A DNA stretch of 64,000 nt from Cristatella mucedo. Its lineage: Eukaryota > Bryozoa > Phylactolaemata > Cristatellidae. Of this stretch, positions 49,890 through 60,430 are shown piece after piece. The notes beneath the pieces are model-generated. The model ran no database searches. It saw nothing but the letters and a program-made list of their open reading frames with translations, and had not been told where the DNA came from. Location: positions 312,001 through 376,000 of the forward strand of contig WPIO01000139.1 in assembly GCA_009760855.2 (NCBI GenBank), written 5' to 3'. The translations under genes were made by a program, and so were the position numbers. Within the stretch, counting starts at the first letter, position 1. Every line of letters begins with the position of its first letter.

Positions 49890-51670
49890 AACCATAAAAG
49901 CGAGCTCTTTCAATTATAAGTCAGTAAACAATTTACTGGCCAATGCAGAGAGGTCTGACTCTCCAAATATTAACGGTTAAGCCGAAAAGTGTTCAGCCTT
50001 CTTTACTGAAAGAGTTGTGCACATTCGGGCCTCCATAAAGCCCTCTCCGAGTAAAGCAATTTCGGAATCACAACCCGTGACCTTCCTTGAAAGGTTTCCG
50101 AGGTTTCTGCATGCGATGTGGTTACCTTAATAAGGTCTAGTAAAAAAAGTTCGTCTCCTGAAGACCCTATACCATCATCTCTGTGGTCTTCACTGGCAGA
50201 CCAACTTGGTCCTACCATAGCTGAGATTTGTAATGCTTCTTTTGAAGAAGAGGTCGTACCCAAGTCCTTCAAATCGGCGATCGTTTGACCGATACTTATA
50301 AAGCGTGAATTAGATATAGAGGTCCTTACAAACTATAACCCAGTTTCCCTTTATTCTTTCCTGTTAAAGATTCTTAAAAAAATTGTCGCAAAGCAGCTGG
50401 TTGCACATATTGAAAAGAAAATAAATGTCAGAAACATTTCAATCGGGGTTCATGAGGCAGAACTCCGCTGAAATTGCTCTCCACTTCGTTAGTAATGACA
50501 CTCTACGCGGCACCAATGACCGGAATGTCACTGCCCTAGCTCTGCTAGATTTATCAGCTGCCTTCGACACCATTGATCCCGATGTCCTACTTGAACGACC
50601 GAGAACAACGATTGGTGTGTAAGACCAGGCACTGACGTAATTTAAATCGCACTCGTCTGATCGCGTTCACTCTGTGGCGTGTCGGGTCAGGTCTCACCCA
50701 CCAAACTGGTCACCTGTCGATGTTCTGATGTATTGGCTGTTCAAACCGTCGGAATCAGCTGCAGCAACTCATAAACTGAAGGCTTGCCTTGCCTATATTT
50801 GCACCTGGATGTCGGAAAATTTCTCGACACTAAATGATGATAAGATCGAACTGCTGCTCATAGGACACCCTAAGCGTGTGGCTGGATTCAAATGCTTTGC
50901 TCTTCTAATAGGTGATTCTGCTGTGCAACTATCACCACGTGCTCGAAATTTAGGTATCGTTTTCTACAGCTGCCAAAACTTTAATAGCTTCATTCCGAAG
51001 ACTGCTTCTACAGCTAGCCATCACGTCAGATCCCTGTCTAAGATTAGGAGCTGCCTTCCACAGTGGCTTGCAAAAAATTTAACTAGCTCCTTAGTTCTGT
51101 CTCAGCTTGAGTATTGTAATTCCCTTCCGGCTGCTCTACCAAAAAAGGTGATTTGGCCACCGAAGCTGGCTTTGAATATGGCTGCAGGGCTAATCTTCAA
51201 GTCACAGGGGTTTGACCACGTGTCTCCTTTGCTAAAAGAGCTAGGGTGAATGCCGGTTGATCAACGGATACAGAGCTAAATTCTTACGCTGACCCACAAG
51301 GTCCGCCACAGCTTGGCTCCTTCGTACCTAGCTGAACTGCTCCACCGGTTTCAGCCTCTTCGCGTCCTCAGGTCCTGTATGAACAATAAATTAGCTGTTC
51401 AATTACTCCGCTTAAAGACCGTTAGCGACAGAAGCTTTAGCTCTGCAGGTCCGAGACTGTGGACTACGCTTCACAATTCTTAGGCAACGAAAACTGCTCT
51501 CCTGCTGCCGACTATTGCTTATCTTTTTCAGCGGTCCTGAGCTGCTAATTCCATGCTACTCACTACCTCAACTGCTCTCCTGATTCTGCTATGCTTCCCA
51601 CTTTCTCTTTGTTGCGTGAGAAAAAGTCTGTTGGCTAGATAATGCAGAGCGGAAGCCACAGACGGAGATA
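49890..51670 (+). mobile_element. LINE family B copy with RT core deleted
   Basis: From the linker before RT (SAEKCSAFFTE-like), through FQSGFMRQNSAEIALH and [22 protein letters not shown] (RT block present here), then a jump at about 50.70-50.74 kb straight to [19 protein letters not shown]. The GVPQGS and YADD blocks are therefore missing. It continues SENFSTLNDDKIELLLIG, SLVLSQLEYCNS and the 3' UTR ending GGAGATACATTAC. Confidence 0.88.
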
Positions 51671-52900
51671 CATTACATAACACTACAATGAGGATGGACG
51701 TATGAAAGTGCTCCTAGGGTCACCACATCCCAAAATACTCCGTAGCGGTCTACTGCCAAGGTTTAGGGCGGTGCATTGAAGCAACGTATGTCCATAAAGC
51801 TTGAGCAAAGCCACACTTACAGAGCAGAGCAACAGCTTGGTTTTCTTCAGTTCAACCGACCTTTTAAGTCGAGCAGTAAGCATTATTTATCACAGACTAT
51901 AAAATCGATACCAGTTTACGTCACTGCAAAAGACTAGCTTGCTGTTGAATCCAACGGCGTGCTGTAAAATTTGCTTACCATCAATCTACCGGTGCTCGAA
52001 CAAACAAAACTATACCAAGCATTTCAGATGCTAATTATATCTGAAATCAGAATGCAGCCAATATGCGCACATCAGGGAATTTTTACACTGACTAAGGAAA
52101 GACAGTTAGACGAAGTTAGGATATTTGCATCGCCTCTTAACTCGTAAACGATCGGATAAGTAGTCAATACTCACTAGCATCAGCCATTACATCGAGAGTG
52201 ACAATGAACTTTTTGTCAGATTCAATTGTCCTCTAAGACTTAGTTTTCCAGCTTGAGCACCTCTACTCTCTGACACAACATACTTCAAGATGTTCATGGA
52301 ATGTGGGTATGCTATACTGCCATCACATTTTTTTAGAACCTGGTCTGTCCTGGTTAGTTTAGCCTTACCGCCCTTAACGGAACTTGTAACGAAAGTGTTC
52401 TATTGACATGCGATTGCTTGAATAAATTCCGAGGTTGATATGGCAACCATCGGCGTAGGTCAGAGCTCAGAAGAGGCATTTGCAGCCAAAGCTTGCAAAT
52501 AATAGCGCTTGCCCGCCACAAACAAGCTTAGTGAGCACTCTTGATCTGCAGTTCGGTTCAATATTGCTTTGGCATGTTCCCGAAGCGGATGTTTGGTGAT
52601 TTTGAAAGATTGCTGTGAATCTTTTTATCGGCAGGACATAATATTGGCTGGGGCGGCCTCTGCACCAACATCCTTAGGGCCACAAAAGCAGAGCGTTGGT
52701 AACCGTCTGGTCCTTGCCCAAGCGAAAAGTCACGGTGACACTCTGAGCCTTGGAGAACGGCTCCCAGCACCAATACGTGTACGTGTGTCGATGGTAATGG
52801 AACACTACAATAATGCATTACCCGAGAACAAACACGCTTAATGCATATACATGCCGTGAGGGGACTTTAAAAAGAGCTCACATTATTTGCCAAGAAATCA
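51671..52900. other. Intergenic, no recognisable feature
   Basis: No exon or repeat identified. Confidence 0.45.
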
Positions 52901-52959
52901 GAGATTTACGGAGCCAATTTCTATGTGACTTGCTAGAACTCGAGTTTAATATATTTTCC

Positions 52960-53440
52960 CGGTCATTTGCAGTATATCGCAGTGCATCGCATTACAGCAC
53001 CAGCAGAAATTTTAGGAAAATTGATTGAGTTTAATTTGCAGAAACTGCGGTGGAATATGCAATCATTGTTGGAGCTAATGGCCTGTGGTTTCTGTTCATT
53101 TTGCGGTGAATTTTGATGGATCGCCCGGACTTCTGTAATGGCCATAGCCGTTGTAATCAATTGCTGTGCACTTTCCAATACTTACGTGTACAATTGCTTA
53201 AAATTATATGGTTACAATATAAAGAAAATGGTGTAATATTCAATCAAAGCATAGGTTTCGCATAACAAATATCCGGTCAATTTACGGAGATTGTGACGGA
53301 TTTTAGTATGAGCTTAGGCATATGGTTTGATGAGTTCGAGGTCGAAGTGAGTTACAGCATTCTGAACGAAAAAAGACAATGAGACCTTAAATTTCGAATA
53401 CGAAACTACGAAAGTGCCAACATCAAAGTGCTGGGACAAC
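52960..53440. repeat. Decayed satellite, ~165-170 bp unit (outlying block)
   Basis: GCCGTTGTAATCAATTGCTG at about 53147 matches GCCGTTGCAGTCGATTGCAA at 61791, and GGATCGCCCGG/GGTGAATTTTG words recall the same units. Only two to three units are discernible. Confidence 0.4.
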
Positions 53441-53789
53441 CACTCCGTGAAATAACAAACTCTTGGTCGGCACACGGGAAGCTCGTTGACCGAATGGTCC
53501 CGTTGATTGATTGAGGTAATTTATATTACGCTTGTGAGTTTGCCACTTCAACGCCGTATTATTACCGCTATTTTATAGCCGAATGACTAGCAGTTGGTGA
53601 CTGCAAAGTTGTCCGAGAATAAAGCAAGCAGCAAGCAAAAGCCGTTGTGTCCACGTGTGGTCTGTCGACTGTGCATGTTGTGCCGGGCACCAGGCGAAAC
53701 CTTTAAGAAAAAGAAGCAGGTGCCCAGAAGGGAATTCCAACGGTAGTGAAATGTATCAAGTCAACGCAAACCATATTAATATATCATTG

Positions 53790-54010
53790 TTATCATTTCC
53801 AGCCGTACCGAGCGGCTACTTTGATACCTCAACTGTCCGTCTGACTCAGCTATGTTTCTCACCATCTCCATGATGTGTGAGATGAAGTCCGCTGGCTACC
53901 AAATGGTTGCCGAAAGCCGGTAAGGCTTTGAGTACTCTATTGAAAACTCTCTTGTATGCATCCACATAGTCTTTGCAGCCTTGTGGAGTTACAGAAATAG
54001 ATACAATACA
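53790..54010 (+). mobile_element. LINE family B 3' terminus
   Basis: GATACCTCAACTGTCCGTCT, GTGAGATGAAGTCCGCTGGC, GCCGAAAGCCGGTAAGGCTT and TTGTGGAGTTACAGAAATAG: the last ~200 bp of family B. Confidence 0.8.
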
Positions 54011-54049
54011 TCATATTGCAAGTCTATGGCCATGTTCCTACTCACAAAA

Positions 54050-54462
54050 TTTCAGTTTCCGCTCTCGGAGGACCTTGCAGCATTGGCACCTGTAGCAGCG
54101 AAAATGCTCTAGCTCAACAAACCGGTAGCTATTGATCACTTCTATCCGACAAGAGTGATATTTAAACTTACAGGGTTAAATGTTGGTCTATTTTCCAAGC
54201 CCATAATTATGAATGGTAGTTTTCGCACGCAAGAATAATCATCTAAATTTTGCAGGAAAACTCTAAACTCACCCCCTTGCAATGTGCAACATTTTCCGGA
54301 TCTGCTCAAAGTCTTTTCCTCCGGATGGCAAGTGGCACGGAGCCTTGAACGTGCCGGCCCAATGGCTGGGCCGGTAAGTCACAGGCGCTTTACATAACGA
54401 TGTGCACAAACATTTATATTATATTTCGCGCAGTTAGTTGAAATGGTATGTTCTATAAAGTA
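54050..54462. repeat. Probable decayed satellite left of the inverted-repeat element
   Basis: CCCAATGGCTGGGCCGGTAA and TTTCGCGCAGTTAGTTG resemble GCCACTGGCTGGAATAGGTA and CTCGCGCAGCTTATTTT of the array on the other side of the element. Confidence 0.35.
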
Positions 54463-54732
54463 TGTTGAGATCGTAATAGAGAATGCATACGCGAGCCTGC
54501 GACAGTGCCGCGCCCAGATGTCCGTCGTTACTAGGCTCAGGGGCCATCACGACCTTAACTGACCAATCGAGGCGCAGGGCTCCTGCTGCTGGCACTAGCA
54601 ACGGCACTGACCAATCGGAGCGGAACGCAGATTTCCTGGGCCCAGACGACGGAAGCTCTATTTAGATTAGAACGTCTGAAGAGTGTCGTCGATTAAACGT
54701 TGTCGAGTTCGGTTGTGTTCCAAGTGCTCCAA
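54463..54732 (+). repeat. Left arm (270 bp) of a large inverted repeat
   Basis: Begins TGTTGAGATCG and ends GTGCTCCAA. Reverse complement of 55960-56230 at high identity. Carries two CCAAT boxes (GACCAATCGAGGCG, GACCAATCGGAGCG), an AT-rich TATTTAGATTAG and an ATTAAA, arranged like a promoter pointing inward. Confidence 0.9.
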
Positions 54733-55959
54733 GCCGTTTGCTGTTTAGTAATACGTGTGTAACCGGGTTCCAGGGGTCAAAGGCTATTTCCCGCCAAACC
54801 CCGCCATCCTCCGGCCACGCTGCCGCTCGCCATGCCGCCGAGCTAGGGTAAGACGAGCGGCCGTCAGATTAAACATCTTTATAACGCATGCGCCAACAAC
54901 AACGGGGGAACTAAAAAAGTCTACAAGGAGGGTCCTATACACAGTACACTACGGGGGCGCAAGACGACGCAGCAAGCGCGAACAAACGTGTTAGTTGGGG
55001 TCAGTCGGCTTCTGCAGTCCTGTCGTTGTACCGACTCCGAATCCAACAGTACGAGCGTACGCCGTCCAAAACCCGGCTGACTGAGTAACTGCTGGCTATT
55101 CTGAGTCGACAACTACCATGGTCGTAAGCTTCCACCGAAAGACGCCAACACACGGGGGGGGGGTCACGAACACGCTACACGGGGAACGCGGTATAAACAA
55201 GTCAACAACGAGCGAGCTATCCAGCTCCGCTCGGGCCTTGGGTACTCGTTCACTTGCGTGCGTGGAAGCATCGCCAGAGCATGCCTGCACGAATCCAGGT
55301 GCATAACTCGGCGAGACCGGGATACTCCAACACCACGACTTACTTGGCCAACTTCCCGTACCCAAGAGCCCCGGTGACCTCACGTCACCGCATACATCCG
55401 GCCATGCCTTAGGGTCCGACCCCGACCTAGCCGGTGACCATGACCCTCACTATAGCCGTCCGGTCCCAGCCAACCGAACCCAGCCTGGGTACACGTGCAC
55501 GTACACGCTCACAACAATTTTACTCCCTCCTTACTCTTAGCCACTATGCATTCAAGCGATAAAAAATAGCATGCATAATATGTGATTGCTTATGGCAGAG
55601 TAGCTCTACTCCTAGGTCACTGCCAACCGCTATAGACAATCCATTGCATGATTCCTCGGGGCCAGGAGAGTTTTTTGGCACGACCTTTTTCATGACTTCG
55701 TGGTCGTGGGCGCTCCTAGCCATGTATGACACGCTTAAGCGGCATTTCTATTGACAGATGTGGGGCCACCGCCCGTTTGAAAGAATTAGGCCACGACAAA
55801 AGTTTGAGGAAGCCTCTAAATACCTCATATTCAAACACCATCTCACCGTTTCCTGATTGTGAATTCCCGTGGATTGTACCACTCCCGTAGATTGAATCGT
55901 TAACTGCTACTAATTGCTGTGAGCGTATGTGTGTGCGTGTTTTTAAACAGGCTGCAAAT
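54733..55959. mobile_element. GC-rich interior of inverted-repeat element
   Basis: About 1.2 kb, GC-richer than its surroundings, with many CpGs and no long open frame with a recognisable domain. A second inverted pair (CACGCTCACAACAATTTT near 55506 and AATTGCTGTGAGCGTATGTG near 55913) suggests the arms once extended further and that 54740-55490 was inserted into the left one. A poly-G run lies near 55156. Confidence 0.6.
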
Positions 55960-56230
55960 TTGGAGCACTAGAAACACAACCAAACTCAGCAGCGTTTAAT
56001 CAACGACTCTCCACAGACGTTCGAATCTAACCGGAGCTTCTGTCGTCTGCGCCCAGGAAATCTGCGCTCCGAGTGGCCAGCGCCGTTGCTAGCGCCAGCA
56101 GCAGGAGCCCTGAGCCTCAATTGGTCAGTCAAGGTCGGGAGGGCCCTCCCGGCCTAGTACTGGCAGACAATATCTGGGCGCGGCACCGTCCTAGGCTGGC
56201 GTAAGAATTCTCTCTATTGCGATCTCAACA
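55960..56230 (-). repeat. Right arm (271 bp) of a large inverted repeat
   Basis: Reverse complement of 54463-54732, ending CGATCTCAACA. No short direct duplication flanks the element (AAGTA on the left, CGCAG on the right). Confidence 0.9.
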
Positions 56231-57663
56231 CGCAGACTTGAAAACGCAGCTTCTCACAACTTATTTTTTAAATAGGATGAGAATCGCAGTCAGCAATGCC
56301 TGGAAGCCGGTAGAGGCGATTGGCGTGAGTATGCAGGAGCATATTTGCAGCCAATTGTATGTTTTAACCCGAAATACCATTGTTTTAATACAGAAACAAA
56401 ACGTCAGCCTCGCGCAGCTTATTTTTTAATCATCTTTTGGAAAGCAGTTGGAAAGTTCCGAGCCACTGGCTGGAATAGGTAGATGGAGGTCATTTGCACG
56501 AGAGAAATCATGCCCAAATTGCGTTTGGCTAAGCAAAAACCCTGCTACCTCTAATATGGAACCGTGACTGCAGTTTCAGCAATCAGATTTTGAAAATGGG
56601 TGGCGGATCTTGATGTAAAAGTGCCGGGTGGGTCTCTGAATAGTGACCTATTGGAGGTCATTTGCACACGATCGTGCATGCACAGTTGGATGAAATTTTA
56701 AAATACCATTTTCTTTCATATGAATTTAAGAGCACCTGCTTCCCGCAGCTGATTCTGGAAAGGTGGATGCACCTAAATACGGAAGTGCCGGGCCACATGC
56801 TAAGCCGTAGGAGGCCGTGTTGGAGGCCATTTGCAAGATGATGCAGATTTGCAATCATATAAAATGATGCGAGTAAGCCGGAAAATCTGTTATCCAAAAC
56901 ATGGCAGCTACAAGCAACTAATCAAGAAAACTTCAGTTTGATCACAGTTTGAAAGTATAGTGCCACTATCCGATTCAAGCTATCACAGGCCGTTAAAACA
57001 AGAACGGGCAATCGCAATGATGTGACACTTTGCTAATAAACAAAAAACATGGTTGTCTATATTCTGGAATTAAGTCCGTAGCTTCAAGCAACTTGTCATG
57101 GAAACTGAAAATAGATCGCAGTTCAATATTGCCTGGCAACCGGCTTGGCCATGCTGTCCGAGGCGATCTGTACAAGAACGTGCTTGCCCAATTGCTTCAA
57201 ATTGTGCGAGTACACAGAAAAAGGGTTGTTCTTAATATGTCACCAAAGCCCCGCCTTTTCAAGCTAGTTTTTTAAATAGGTCGGTGGCAGTACAACCATG
57301 CTATGCCACTCGCTGAGCGGCACCATTGGCGTCCGTAGGCGCAAGAATGTCCTCACAAAATTATGAGAAACTTTTTGAATACACTTGACACACTAGTGTT
57401 ATAATACAGAATCGAGACTGCAGCTTAAACAAAAATATACTGGAAACTGCATGTAGATCGCAGTTCGAAAGCTGGGCGAAACTAGTCCGGCAAAGCCGTT
57501 GGAGGCCGTTGCATATATATGCCCATCCAAAATCAAGCGAAATTATGTTATTAAACCCGGTGCGCCATTGTCGGTGAATTAAAATGTAGATCTCAGTCGT
57601 TCGCGGCTTCTTTTGGAGATGTCAGGTGGATCGCTTCAGCTCAAACTTACTCCTAATGTAATG
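56231..57663. repeat. Decayed tandem satellite, period about 170 bp, about 8 units
   Basis: The anchor GAGG(T/C)CATTTGCA or its relatives (GAGGCGAT, GTAGGCG) recurs at about 56313, 56486, 56654, 56823, 57160, 57335 and 57502: spacings 173, 168, 169, 337 (two units), 175 and 167. A second anchor, CAGCTTATTTTTTAA-like, precedes it, and GTGCGAGTACACAGAAA at 57205 is shared with the 60.4-62.5 kb array. Confidence 0.75.
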
Positions 57664-57955
57664 TGTTGGATAACAGAGGCTCCGGTGGCAGCTGTCCTTC
57701 TAGAGTCTCACTGAGACACGAGCGCGGACGCGAGCAATAAACGAGACTCAATCTTTATTTATATCAACGCGTACATATACGAGCTGTCTGACTCACCGCA
57801 GATGCCGGACTGCAGCCGCGGCTGGCTACATCCTGACATCAAGGGCCGGATGTGTACCCAGTCAACTACCCAATCGCTTGCTGCAGGCGGGGCATGCATT
57901 AGTGGCCGGATACTACTACTCCGATTACAATATCAGAAGCAGCAGGCGCACGCAA
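57664..57955 (-). mobile_element. LTR-like segment (possible solo LTR)
   Basis: Starts TGTTGGATAACA at the boundary with the satellite. On the - strand ATATAAATAAAG (TATA-like) is followed by GAGTCTCGTTTATTG and a short region ending GTTATCCAACA. There is a GTCTCACTGAGAC palindrome. It is GC-richer than its neighbours. The far boundary and a target duplication could not be fixed, so the assignment is tentative. Confidence 0.4.
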
Positions 57956-58690
57956 ACAATGCAATGTACATCCGTCTCTAACTCCACACAGTCTCAAAGC
58001 CTAAGTGGGTGTGACACATGAGAATGTATTATAGTATAATCAAAGCCTAAGTGGCTTTCGGTACACGTACGGTAGCCAACAGACTTAGTCTCAAGCAACA
58101 AAGAAATAGTGAAAAGCACTGCTGAATCAGAAGGCCAGTCGATGAAAAAGAGTAAGCGATAGCTCAGAACGGCGGGTAAGAATGTGCATCAGTTAGCGGC
58201 AGGAGATTAGATACGGTCGCTTATGAATTGTGGAAATTAGATCCACAATCTAGAACCTGCAGTGCAAAAGCGTCTGCAGCCAACGATCTGTAAGCTTATG
58301 ATAACGTACTGTCCAAAAAGTACCCTAGGGCATAAAGAAGCCGAAGCAGTTCTGCTTGAAATGACTGAGCCGAATCATGGCGGGCTTTGTGGGTCAGCGA
58401 AAGAATTCTGCTCAGTATCTGTTTATCAGCTAGGAACCATCTTCGCTCCTTCAGCATAGGTTACACGCGATTGAACCTCCGGTATTTGTTGAATGGCCTT
58501 GCATGCGTTCCATCAGGTGCCGCATATGCCTAATGGCTCTTACATATCCCTGCCAAGACGGTTTTGCAGTAGTCTAGCCGAGATAGAATCATGGAACTAG
58601 TAAAAGTGTGAGCAAGCCACCTAGTTTGACAATCCATAACTTGTTATCGGGATCTAACTGTATGGCTAGCTTCGGAAGCAGTATCTTAGT
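57956..58690 (-). mobile_element. LINE family B 3' copy, antisense, decayed
   Basis: ACATCCGTCTCTAACTCCAC (terminus), CGGTAGCCAACAGACTTAGT, TGGCGGGCTTTGTGGGTCAG and GCTAGGAACCATCTTCGCTC match the antisense copy at 27.7-28.45 kb. Confidence 0.82.
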
Positions 58691-58694
58691 AATA

Positions 58695-59250
58695 ATTGTA
58701 CCCGGAATACCTTCCAGTAGAAAGTTACAAAATTATAGTCAGAATTTCACGAATGCATGGGCCAGCTTGGCTGTGGTGTCTCTCTATCTACTGAGGCCCA
58801 AACTTTTGTAATCGAACGTAGTGGAAAGTAGGTAGACTTGACAATCGAGCTGGTGTAGTCACTTTTGCCCATTTATATCAATGCTCTAAAATTGACCCGC
58901 TGCCATAGAACCAAAATGAACCGTTGCAGCACAGTGCCAGTTTATGGCAATTTATTTAGCAGTTGGGAATCAAAAGTAACGATATGAATTTAGATGGCCT
59001 GCAACTAATCGTTTCAATGTCATCGACACGAAAAGACACAGAAGAACTTGACGGTAGTTGCTTAAGTTTTCTTGATATAGTGCTCACTTCTTAATTAAGT
59101 AGAGGCCTTTTTGAAAGATGCGGGAAGGATGCAAGGAAGGCTGAGTCTGCCACTAAGAACTTTAGACCTGAACCATTGCAGAGCAGTTCCAGTGCATGCC
59201 CAGGCATGTTTATTGCAATAACAGGAGACTGATGAAATGGATGCATAGTC
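58695..59250 (-). mobile_element. LINE family A fragment, antisense
   Basis: The - strand translation near 58.75-58.85 kb gives SITKVWASVDRETTAK-like and AHAF, matching [20 protein letters not shown] of the 40.3 kb copy. The RT part beyond is barely recognisable. Confidence 0.55.
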
Positions 59251-60430
59251 ATTCCTGCGGGAATAATTATTATATTGATTCTTCTTTATGCAAGAAAGTG
59301 CATCATGTCCTCAGCGCAGTGATTGCTTGCTGAATTCCAAAGAGGAGTACCTCATTGTCCACCTTGCAACGCAAATAGCGAATTACATCAAGCCATTTAC
59401 ATAGTGCTTCGTGTGTGCACGAGGATTTTTCAATTTCAAGAGCATACATGCCCGAAATACGTCACATCATATCTTTTTCACCCTTAGTGACGATTACAAG
59501 TGGGGCTGTCTTTCCAGCCTGTTGCAGGTGTATTTTCGTGACCAGTGGAAAAAGTTTAGATTTACGAGGCACCCCTCTTATCAATTTTTCATATGAGTTA
59601 CTTTGCCCATAAATACTGCAGTTTCATGTACGGCAATCGTGTTGGAGAAATGATACTTCAAAATTCGATGCTATTAACAAAGTATTTGAATGCAACTGCA
59701 CGTTTAATAACTTCTTAAGTTTGCAGCTTAAACAGTGTTGTCAATCTTTGAAAGAGATTAAGTTCTCTGCGGGCGCTATACACATGTATTATGTCTTCTT
59801 AGAGACAGTTCATAATGCGGAAGAAAGCAACTCAACAAAAATTATGATGCATTGAAATCTTCTCAGAATATTTCTTAGTGTGATGCCCTATGAAGGCCCG
59901 ATGCTTGAAAATTAGTCATGGCACAAACAAAGCATTTGATCTCATGTGTAAAATCAATTCACAGATGATTTCTGCCGGCACAGGAAATAATGGTTGCCGA
60001 TACGATCCACAATTGCACTTTTTAGCGTTTTCCTCGTCCAGCTGTTCATTCAAGCTTTCTCACTCTGCTCGCTTTCGAACCATTCGGGGATTCAATCTTT
60101 ACAGAAAGTTGTAACATTTTTACCCCGGTAGTCCTCCACGGTTGCTTTCTTGTACAGAATAGCAAGTAATTTGTGCACTCATAATGTCTGCAGTCACAAC
60201 AATATTCCATTTAAATCTTCAATTAAATAAAGTCGTGAGATTTTTAGACACTTAGTGACTTCAGAAGTTTCATGTTGATTTCTCCGTTCCCTTGGTATTT
60301 GTTCTCGTCTTTATGCAAATGCCAAAGCAGATAATCTGGATTACAGCCATTCTACATTAACTGGACTTAATATTTGGGATAGAGCTTATATTACGAGCAT
60401 ACTGAAAATTATGCTAGGGCTTATTTTTTA
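59251..60430. other. Intergenic, AT-rich, mostly unassigned
   Basis: Contains a LINE family A terminus at about 59745-59795; nothing else recognised. Confidence 0.5.
59745..59795 (+). mobile_element. CR1/L2 LINE family A 3' terminus
   Basis: TTTGAAAGAGATTAAGTTCT then GCGGGCGCTATACACATGTA: only the last ~50 bp. Confidence 0.65.

Noticed and set aside
54463-56230. Reading the inverted repeat as an ordinary LTR retrotransposon
   Set aside because: The arms are inverted, not direct, and no gag, protease, RT or integrase motif lies between them.
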